15,336 nt of DNA from CAZAYP01 sp964489425 [NCBI: uncultured Verrucomicrobiota bacterium] (GTDB lineage: Bacteria > Verrucomicrobiota > Kiritimatiellia > RZYC01): the NCBI GenBank assembly GCA_964489425.1, contig CAZAYP010000106.1:1-15336 (forward strand). Reading direction: 5' to 3'. How positions within the stretch are numbered: the stretch's first letter is position 1; the number at the start of each line of letters is the position of its first letter. The notes below the pieces were generated by a model. The model made no database searches. It was not told the DNA's origin and saw nothing but the letters and a program-made list of their open reading frames with translations. Made by a program: the position numbers and the translations under genes. This document shows, one piece after another, positions 1 to 7,000 of the stretch.

Positions 1-25
1 CGTGTCCATCCGTGTCCATCCGTGG
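1..25. repeat. Tandem decamer CGTGTCCATC
   Basis: Two exact copies of CGTGTCCATC stand head to tail at 1-10 and 11-20, followed by a partial third copy, CGTGG. The array may continue left of the window. I recall similar CCGTGTCCAT strings between genes in Verrucomicrobia-like genomes. No function is known to me. Confidence 0.6.
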
Positions 26-60
26 TTGTTTGTCTGCTTCCATTCGCACCTGCTTCTTGA

Positions 61-165
61 AATCCAGACAGGCACTTGTCGGATGATCCAAAGGGGTTCA
101 TCCGGGAAGTTGATGTCTGGCGCATGATCATCACCGGTGAGCGCAACCCGGCGCAGATTGCTTGA
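61..165 (+). other. Possible C-terminal remnant of an unknown coding region
   Basis: A 34-codon open frame follows a stop at 58-60 and ends with TGA at 163-165. It has no start codon near its beginning. Its end reads as a plausible protein tail (VDVWRMIITGERNPAQIA). I do not recognise the family. It is most likely the decayed end of a lost gene, but it could be chance. The rest of 1-411 holds only the repeats listed separately; I see no intact gene there. Confidence 0.15.
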
Positions 166-227
166 TCGGATAACCCGATGAACAGGATGGGCAATCTCGC
201 CCGGTCCTGGAACCGTCGGAATCATTG

Positions 228-326
228 CACCACGAAGACCACGAAGAAGACCGGGATACGCGCCAGAATCCTCATCCTGTCCTGCTTTTTGCTTCGGTCT
301 CTGTGACCTTCGTGTCCTTCGTGGTG
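228..326. repeat. Imperfect inverted repeat of the CACGAAG type
   Basis: CACCACGAAGACCACGAAG (228-246) faces CTTCGTGTCCTTCGTGGTG (308-326) across a 61-nt spacer. Read on the opposite strand, the right arm matches the left arm at 17 of 19 positions. Each arm is itself built from a repeated CACGAAG-like unit. This looks like a dispersed intergenic repeat rather than a terminator, because the spacer is long and there is no T-run. Confidence 0.65.
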
Positions 327-411
327 ATAGATCCGTTCCGTAGAATCAGGGAACCCGCCCGTGGTGGACGCGGTTATCGTCAGGTCATCCGGACAGGAAC
401 TTTTCGGATGA

Positions 412-627
412 GCCGTTTATTGCCCCAACTGCGGCGTGGAGCTGACGCGCCTGGAATACGACGCGCCGAAACCGCGGCAACGCGGAACCGCGCGGCGAGC
501 AACGCGCAACGCATGCAAGAACAAGAAGATACAGACATGGGATTGGGCGCAGGTGCCTTTCCCCAACCCCGGTTTGGTGACGAAGAGCGCCAAGCCGGTG
601 ATGGTTCTTTCACAACTTAACTTTTGA
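412..627 (+). pseudogene. Fragment with a Cys-x2-Cys knuckle
   Basis: The frame opens after a stop at 409-411 and ends with TGA at 625-627 (71 codons). It begins AVYCPNCGVELTRLEYDAP, which resembles the first half of a zinc ribbon (CPNCG). No second Cys pair follows, and the remainder is basic and poorly ordered. There is no start codon before the knuckle. I interpret it as a decayed N-terminal piece of a zinc-ribbon protein. The alternative frames over this interval look less protein-like. Confidence 0.25.
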
Positions 628-679
628 GGAGCGGCGCTGGATTTAGGTCCGCTGAAGAAGCGGGGCATGGCGGTTCGCC

Positions 680-925
680 ATGTGCAGCGTTAACTCAAAA
701 AGCAGGGCGGCCGGCAACTACGAGTTTCCGGAAGTTCCCTACCACGACGGCCGCGGTTACGTGTTCCCCGCGCCCTGCAAGGGGTCACGCGTGCTCAAGA
801 CCAGCGACGACACCGAAGCGTACATCGCCGAGGCACTCAAGTCGTACAAGAAAGCCGGCTGCGCCGTGGGCCAGCAGCCCGGCGCGTTCAGTTTGTCAAT
901 CGAGCGCGCGGGAATCAACCCATAA
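680..925 (+). CDS. Small hypothetical protein or gene fragment (81 aa)
   Basis: ATG at 680 and TAA at 923-925 bound an 81-codon frame with G/C-rich third positions and normal composition. This contrasts with the Ser/Arg/Pro-rich overlapping frame that continues into the next gene, so this is the better coding frame for the interval. Motifs include NYEFPEVPYHDGRGY and a helix-like stretch around SDDTEAYIAEALKSYKKAG. I do not recognise the family. No clear Shine-Dalgarno sequence precedes the ATG, and the first dozen residues look unlike the rest, so this may be the 3' part of a truncated gene. No signal peptide or membrane segment is seen. Confidence 0.4.
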   Translation: MCSVNSKSRAAGNYEFPEVPYHDGRGYVFPAPCKGSRVLKTSDDTEAYIAEALKSYKKAGCAVGQQPGAFSLSIERAGINP

Positions 926-933
926 TAAACTTA

Positions 934-954
934 ACACATGCAGGGCGCATGTGT
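934..954. repeat. Perfect 8-bp hairpin between the small ORF and gene A
   Basis: ACACATGC (934-941) and GCATGTGT (947-954) pair perfectly around a 5-nt AGGGC loop. The right arm is followed by ATTTTG. It lies nine bases after the stop of the preceding ORF and 54 bases before the chosen start of gene A. It could be a weak terminator or an operator. The short T stretch argues against a strong intrinsic terminator. Confidence 0.4.
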
Positions 955-1007
955 ATTTTGCTTGTAAACAGGATGCTGATTTGGAATTCGCGCTACTTGC
1001 TCGTACG

Positions 1008-2732
1008 ATGGATTTTGCTTGCCGACAGGCAAGGCGGTGGCGACTGGGGGTGGGGGCGGTTCTGATTCTCGGGGTGCTGGCTGGTCCATCGGGGGTTCAG
1101 GCTCAGTGGCTGACCCAGCGGTTCTTCCTGCAACCGGGATGGAATGCCGTTTACCTCGAGGTGCAGCCAGAGCCGGTGTACTGCAGCCAGGTGTTCACCA
1201 ACCCGGCGATCGAGAGCGTGTGGAAATGGGACCGGCAATTTTCGACGGTGCAGTTCACGGATGATCCCAGCCAACTCCTGCCGGAAGACCCGCACTGGCT
1301 GGCCTGGCTGCCGCCGGCCAACTCCAATGCTTTTCTCGGGCGCTTGTACGCGCTGCAGGGGTGCCAGGCCTACCTGGTCAAGGTAGCCTCCAACGCCGCG
1401 GCCTTCACCCTGGGCATCAAGGGCCGGGCGATGCTGCCGGCGCCGGAGTGGTACCCGGAAAGCCTGAACTTGCTGGGATTCCCGGTGCACACCAACACCC
1501 CGCCGACGTTCAGCGAGTTCTTCGCCTTCACGCCGGAGGTGGACGTGACGCTCGGGCACCTCAACGAGCTGTACAAGATTGATGCCAACAACCGCAACGT
1601 GCGGATCGTGCTGCCGGCGCGCGAGCGGGTCGAAGCCGGGCGCGCGTACTGGGTGCGGTGCGAGAGCGAGCTGCGCCAGGCCGCGGCGCTGGAGGTGACC
1701 CCGGGCGGCGCCGGCGGGCTGGACTTCGGCTTCACCGGCTCGCGGCAGAGCTTGGCCATCCTTAACGCCCACCCGTCCAACGCCATGGCCGTGGTGGTGC
1801 GGCCGCACGACTCCGAGCCCGCACCCGCCGGCCAGCCGGAGGTGGCCGGTCCGGTGGCCCTGTCCTACCTGGCGCAGGATGCCAGCAACAACTGGGACTG
1901 GCTTGAGTTCCCGGCCAGCGGCGTGACCTACGTGGTGGCCGCCGGCCAGACCTGGGACCTGCAACTGGGCATCCGCCGCGACGACATGCCGCCCTACGCC
2001 CCGGCCGGCACCAACGGCGCACTTTACCAGTCGTGGCTGGAGGTCTGCGACGCGGCGCAGTCCCTGCGCACCCGCGTGCCGGTGGTGGCGCAGCGCGTGC
2101 TGATTGGCCCCGTGACGCCGGACGAACAGGCCGGCCTGTGGGTGGGCGCGGCGGTGCTGAGCCAGGTCAACGCGCCGGCCTACACCGGCACCAACCTGCT
2201 GGAAACCTTTACGCCGCTGGAAATGCGGTTGATCGTGCATGTTGATGCCTATGGCCAAAGCCGCCTGCTCCAGCAGGCCATCCTGGCCTGGGACGCCGCG
2301 ATCACCAACTACAGGCTTTATCGCGCCGAGGCCGGGGTCCCGGCCGACGCCGACCCCGTGCGGCGGATCAGTTCCTCCGCCCTGCCACTGATGGCGCCGG
2401 TCCCCCTGGCGGGCACCTTCACCGGCAGCCTCAGCGGTACGGTCACGGTCCGTTTCGACGATCCCACCAACCCGTTCCTGCACCGCTACCACCCCCAGCA
2501 CGACAACAAGGACTGGGATTTTGTCCCCTACACCAACGCGGTGGAAACCTACACCGTCCAGCGCGATATCGTCCTGGAATCCCTGGCCATCACCAACGCC
2601 GCGCACCCGGCCGCCGTGGATACGGCCTGCGGCATGTACCGCGAAACGTTCGGTGGGTTGCGCGCCCAGGCCATCACGGCGCAGGGGATGTATTACTTGA
2701 AGCGCATCAGCCCGGTGAGCGAGATGAAGTGA
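1008..2732 (+). CDS. Gene A: secreted protein of unknown function (574 aa)
   Basis: The start at ATG 1008 is chosen because it places a clean Sec signal peptide at the N-terminus: basic residues 6-12, hydrophobic core 13-25, probable cleavage after VQA at residue 32. The frame is open upstream to 624, but that extension is Ser/Arg/Pro-rich and overlaps a better frame. No strong Shine-Dalgarno sequence is visible. The mature protein begins QWLTQRFFLQPGWNAVYLEV and is rich in Trp, Pro, Gly and Thr-Asn, as expected for an extracellular beta-structured protein. I recall PGWNAV-type proteins in Verrucomicrobia-like genomes but know no function. There is no transmembrane helix or sorting motif at the C-terminus. 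It is the first of five co-oriented secreted genes; gene B follows after 75 nt. A 6-bp hairpin (1018-1033) lies in codons 4-9 and may affect initiation. Confidence 0.85.
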   Translation: MDFACRQARRWRLGVGAVLILGVLAGPSGVQAQWLTQRFFLQPGWNAVYLEVQPEPVYCSQVFTNPAIESVWKWDRQFSTVQFTDDPSQLLPEDPHWLAWLPPANSNAFLGRLYALQGCQAYLVKVASNAAAFTLGIKGRAMLPAPEWYPESLNLLGFPVHTNTPPTFSEFFAFTPEVDVTLGHLNELYKIDANNRNVRIVLPARERVEAGRAYWVRCESELRQAAALEVTPGGAGGLDFGFTGSRQSLAILNAHPSNAMAVVVRPHDSEPAPAGQPEVAGPVALSYLAQDASNNWDWLEFPASGVTYVVAAGQTWDLQLGIRRDDMPPYAPAGTNGALYQSWLEVCDAAQSLRTRVPVVAQRVLIGPVTPDEQAGLWVGAAVLSQVNAPAYTGTNLLETFTPLEMRLIVHVDAYGQSRLLQQAILAWDAAITNYRLYRAEAGVPADADPVRRISSSALPLMAPVPLAGTFTGSLSGTVTVRFDDPTNPFLHRYHPQHDNKDWDFVPYTNAVETYTVQRDIVLESLAITNAAHPAAVDTACGMYRETFGGLRAQAITAQGMYYLKRISPVSEMK

Positions 2733-2735
2733 AAC

Positions 2736-2914
2736 GATGAATGATGAAGTATGAACGATGAGTACAGGTATTCAATTATATAAGATTTCATTGAATGAGG
2801 TTAAGCCATGAAGCACCAGTTCCTTCACAGCGTTATGCCTGCCCCGCACCGGAAATATTTATTGTCCGTTCTGTTCCTCGTCCTCTGTTCATCATTCATC
2901 ATTCATCACTCATC
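2736..2914. repeat. Inverted heptamer arrays (GATGAAT / ATTCATC) around the start of gene B
   Basis: Four tandem heptamers GATGAAT, GATGAAG, TATGAAC and GATGAGT occupy 2736-2763. Four complementary heptamers GTTCATC, ATTCATC, ATTCATC and ACTCATC occupy 2887-2914. The arms are separated by 123 nt that contain the start codon of gene B. The left array begins three bases after the stop of gene A. The right array lies inside gene B and encodes FIIHHSS at the end of its signal peptide. The arms could pair in the mRNA around the translation start. Confidence 0.8.
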
Positions 2915-3998
2915 CTTCTCCGCCGACGTTCCCTCGATCATCAACTACCAGGGCCGCCTGGCGGACAACCTGGGCGCCCCGCTGGCCGGCGGCTTCTACC
3001 GCATCCAGTTCCGGATCTGGGACCATCCGACCGCCACGGGCGCGGGCGACTTGATCTGGGGCCGCGAGTTCCCGCTGCACGTGATGACCGGCGGGGTGTT
3101 CAACATCCTGCTGTCGGACGACGGCGGCATCCTGACGCCCGCGCCGGAGGTCAACTACCTGCGCGACGCTTTCGCCGACCAGGACCGCTACCTGGGCCTG
3201 ACCATCACGCGCACCCCGGGCGGCGACGTCGTCAGCCCCAGCGAGATCAGCCCGCGCCAGCACTTGGTCAGCGCGCCCTATGCGTTCGCGGCCGGCGAGG
3301 CGCACAGCGCGCCCAACGGGTTTGACGTGTACGGCGTGCTCGGCTTGCGCGTGGCAGGCGGTGCCACGGTCAACGGCGGCCTGGTCCTGACCAACGGCAA
3401 CCTGGCGCTGCGCGGCAACTGGGTTTCCCACGACGGCGCCAGCCGCGGCCTGACCCTCGATTCCCAGGGGCAGGTCGGCATCGGCACCAACATCCCGGCC
3501 GCGGCCCTGGACGTGGCCGGCCGGATCCGGGACAAGACCGGCTGGGTCATGCCCGTGGGCACGGTGCTGCCGTTCGCGGGCACGACCGTCCCCGACGGCT
3601 GGCTGGAGTGCAACGGGGCCGTGGTTTCGCGCACGACCTACGCGGAACTGTACGGGGTGATCGGCATCACTTACGGGGCCGGATCTTCGCCCACGACCTT
3701 CACCCTGCCTGACCTGCGCGGCCGCGTCCCGCTCGGCGCCGGCCAGGGGACCGGCCTGACCAGCCGTACGCAGGGCGCCCTGCTGGGCGAGGAGGGCCAC
3801 ACCCTGACCACCGGGGAAATGCCCTACCACGCGCACAGCTATACGCGGTACGCGTCGCAGGAATCATTTTTTGGGCACGGGGCTTATGGCGGCATGTTGC
3901 GGGATACGTCAGAACAAACCAGCGGCTACGCCGGCGGCAACCAGGCGCACAACAACATGCAACCCGGCCTGGTGCTGAAATACATCATAAAGTATTAA
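2808..3998 (+). CDS. Gene B: secreted phage tail-collar domain protein (396 aa)
   Basis: ATG 2808 follows a GAGG seven or so bases upstream, and an AT-rich stretch (2770-2796) offers a possible promoter. Residues 1-39 form a long signal peptide (core around YLLSVLFLVLCSSF, likely cleavage after SFSA). Residues 44-140 form a beta domain that starts with INYQGRL. The middle carries a QVGIGTNIPAAALDV segment typical of fibre and spike shafts. A phage tail-collar domain (PF07484 type) begins near residue 248 (VMPVGTVLPFAG, then PDGWLECNG and TLPDLRGRVPLG). The protein ends HNNMQPGLVLKYIIKY after a His-x-His (HAHS), the usual end of collar and fibre proteins, where the histidines can bind metal. 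No other phage structural gene is nearby and the protein has a Sec signal, so it is probably a cell-surface or secreted adhesin rather than a prophage part. C starts 76 nt downstream. Confidence 0.88.
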   Translation: MKHQFLHSVMPAPHRKYLLSVLFLVLCSSFIIHHSSFSADVPSIINYQGRLADNLGAPLAGGFYRIQFRIWDHPTATGAGDLIWGREFPLHVMTGGVFNILLSDDGGILTPAPEVNYLRDAFADQDRYLGLTITRTPGGDVVSPSEISPRQHLVSAPYAFAAGEAHSAPNGFDVYGVLGLRVAGGATVNGGLVLTNGNLALRGNWVSHDGASRGLTLDSQGQVGIGTNIPAAALDVAGRIRDKTGWVMPVGTVLPFAGTTVPDGWLECNGAVVSRTTYAELYGVIGITYGAGSSPTTFTLPDLRGRVPLGAGQGTGLTSRTQGALLGEEGHTLTTGEMPYHAHSYTRYASQESFFGHGAYGGMLRDTSEQTSGYAGGNQAHNNMQPGLVLKYIIKY

Positions 3999-4040
3999 CA
4001 TGGCGTTGGCGCGGACATCCAAGGCAACCACCCCGGCCTG

Positions 4041-4072
4041 CGGCCACCCCTCCTTAAAAAGGAGGGGAGCCG
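4041..4072 (+). promoter_or_regulatory. Palindrome that would occlude the Shine-Dalgarno of gene C
   Basis: CCCCTCCTT (4047-4055) and AAGGAGGGG (4059-4067) form a perfect 9-bp stem with a 3-nt AAA loop. CGGC (4041-4044) and GCCG (4069-4072) extend it by four pairs across a small internal loop. The right arm contains GGAGG (4061-4065), which is nine bases from the ATG at 4075 and is the best ribosome binding site for gene C. In mRNA the hairpin would hide that site. Similar CCTCCTTAAAAAGGAGG palindromes are, from memory, dispersed repeats in several bacteria, so this may be an inserted repeat that acquired an RBS role. Confidence 0.65.
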
Positions 4073-4074
4073 GG

Positions 4075-7000
4075 ATGGCGCGGTTTTCCAAACATTGGAA
4101 AAATCTGGCGGCCGCCATGCTCCTGGCGCCCTTGTCCGTGGCGCCCGTGGGGGCCTATGTGCTGAACACGGACTACCGGAACTACTGGTTTGCCCCGAGC
4201 CCGGCGGGCGGCATTTACTCCAACTATTTTGGCTACTGGCCGGCCGTGGGGCTGACCAACGCCTCGACGCCGTTGTTCCAGGGCCACGCGTTGGGCAACA
4301 CCACCAACGTGGCGCCTACCGACGGCCGCCGGACCCTGCCCTGGTCGGCCTTCGGCCAGCCGGTGGACAGCCAGATCAGCGATTATCCGATGGGCAGCGT
4401 GATCCCGGCCCCGCCGGGCGCCGACACCAACCGGCCACCGGCCAATTTCGTGGCCCGGCAGGCCGGCAACAACCTGGCGGCTTATTATGAATGCACCGCG
4501 CCGGCCGGCAGCGCGTTCTGGGTGCCCTCCACGCGCCAGGTGATCGCGGCCCAGCCCAACAACGTGGAGATCCAGTGGCACATGACCAACGGCACCACGT
4601 ACCTCCAGGTGCTGACCGTGGACGCGGTGCCGGCCAAGCGGCCGGTGCGGCTATACTGGACCGAGTCGCCGTACGACGCGCCGGTGGTGAACCTGGCGGG
4701 GTTGTTCCCGGTGCTGCACTACAACTCGGAGGTGCCGCCGCCGGTTTACAACGTGGTCACCAACATCAGCGGCGGCAGCACGAACGTCACCTCCAACGTG
4801 GTGGCCGGGGTCTGGCTGGACGCCCAGAAGCAGTTGCGCGGGCTGGACGTGGAAGGCCGCCTCATCCTCGAGTATTACCAGGAAGGCACCTACGGCGAGC
4901 AGGTCCGGCCGGTGGGCATCGAGGTGGTGGAGGTGCTCAAGCCGCGGGTCTTGAACGTCAAGGCCGACGTGGGGTCGCGCCTGCTGCCGCAGGACTCGTT
5001 CTGGCGGTCGGTGGACGGCGACACCAACATCTACCCCTACGTCAAGGTCGGGCTCAACGACACGGTCTTTGTCTTTGACCGCGACGGGCCGAAGAAAAAC
5101 TGGGCCTACGCGATCAAGAAAACCGTGGACAAGGCCTGGTCGCTGCAGATTTACTGGCAAAACCGGGCGCTGATGGACGTGTATTGGCCATTCGAGGTGG
5201 ACTGGTACACCTGCGACTGGCCGGAAAGCCCGCAACTGTACGTGATTTCCGCGGCCACCCAGCACCAGGCCGGGGTGTTGATCCCCGGCGGCCTGAACGC
5301 GGAGCTGATGCCGTTCATGGAGCCGCCGCTGCAGGCCAGCCTGCCGTCCGGCGGCCACACCTTCACCGCGCAGCAGCCCGGCTACTGCCTGCTGAAATAC
5401 ACGAGCGCCGACAACGTCTGGTTCGACGCCGTGCGCAGCGTCCTGCACACCAACACGGACCTGTTCGACCTCAGCCCCATGGCCTGGGAAATCGGCCGGG
5501 AACTGCCGGCGCCCGACATCCGCGCCGGCGCCATGCGCTTCGACGGCCAGGACGACTTCGTTGCCATCGGCACCAGTTGGTTCGAGAGCCGCCCGGCCTG
5601 GTCGCTGGGCTTCTGGTTCAAGAGCGCCGACCTCGCACCCGGCACGCTTTACGGCGAAAGCGACGGGGGCGCGGGCTACACGTTCGGCGTGGCCCTGACA
5701 GGTACGGGCCGCCTGCAGTTCAGCCTTTACAACAGCGCGCATGCCGGCGCCAACTGGGTCAACCTGTACTCCACCAACTACGCCGTCAGTTCCAACCAGT
5801 GGCACTACCTGACCGCCGCCTATGCCGGCGGCAGCGACACCGGCGGCACGCTGGCGGTCTGGCTGGACAACCAGCTTCTGATCCAGACCGCGGGCTGCCA
5901 CATGGTGCGGGGCGTCAACCGGGGCGACCTGTGGCGGGCCACGATCAGCGCGCTGCCCCGGAACAGCGACGATACCTGGAACCACTTCGCGGGCACGTTC
6001 GACCAGCTCTTGATTTACCGGGCGGCGCTCTCGCAGGACGACCTGTGGCAATCCCGCTACTGGCGGACGTTCACGTACAGGCCGGAGCTGTTGGCGGACT
6101 ACTCGTTCAATGAGCGCGCCGGGTCGATCGTTCACAATGCCATCGGCCCCAAGGATGGCACGGTGTACGGCAAGCCGGTGTGGACGTATGGCCAGATCGA
6201 TCCGACCCTGAGCGTGGCCGAGTACCCAGGCTACGTTTACACCCCGGCCGGCAACCGCTACAACATCAACCGCTATAATTATCCGACCGAGGCCAACCCG
6301 GACGCCGCATCCCGGCTGTTCGCGGTCAACACCGGCCTGCTGGAAGTCTGGTGGGCCAACCGCAGCGCGCACCTGGACATGCCGGCGGTGTACTACCCCT
6401 CCCACGTGCAGCGCTACGCCTGCGACTGGCCGACCCACACGGAACCCATCGTCATCGCGTCCGGCCTGGGCGCGGCGGTGGACCTGGTCGGCGCGACGGT
6501 TTACTACCAGAACCTCACCAACCAGCCGGGCTACAACCCCAACGAGGAGCACGCCCTGGTGATCAACCCGCGGGTTTACGCCCTGCGCGACGACCTCAAC
6601 CGCGCGCAGTCCTCGCTGCCGTTCGTGCTGCTGGATGGCCTGGCCGCGGGCAGCGGGCAGCCGGCCATGGCGGTGTATGACGTTCTGCGGACCAATGCGC
6701 AGTACCGCTTCGAATACACCGGCACGGCCGGCTTGCCGATTCTGCCGCCCATGCCGCTGGCGGCGCTGCCGCTGTGCGCCAACACGTTCAGCCTGACCAC
6801 GCCGCCGGCCTGGCGCGACCGCAAGCTGGGCTGGTGGGCCTGTGCCGCGGGCGATTCCGGCAACGACACCGCCGTGGCCGACATGCGCTTTTACTACCAG
6901 GTGCAGTCCGGGTTCTGGTTCCCGGCCCTGACGCCCACGCAACAACCGCCCGTCGGCACGGAAGTGCCCCTGCTGCCCGACTCGGCCCAGGGCGGCGGCA

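Noticed and set aside
165-179. ATCGG/CCGAT hairpin
   Set aside because: Only five pairs with no T-run or adjacent intact gene; expected by chance.
624-1007. N-terminal extension of gene A by 128 codons
   Set aside because: The extension is Ser/Arg/Pro/Thr-rich, overlaps a better coding frame at 680-925, and would bury the signal peptide in the middle of the protein.
2736-2914. CRISPR array
   Set aside because: The repeats are 7-nt units without unique spacers of constant length, and no cas genes are present. The same applies to 11545-11751.
4000-4074. Start of gene C at ATG 4000
   Set aside because: No Shine-Dalgarno sequence; the added residues translate the dispersed palindrome and would displace the signal peptide. 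ATG 4075 has GGAGG and a clean signal peptide.
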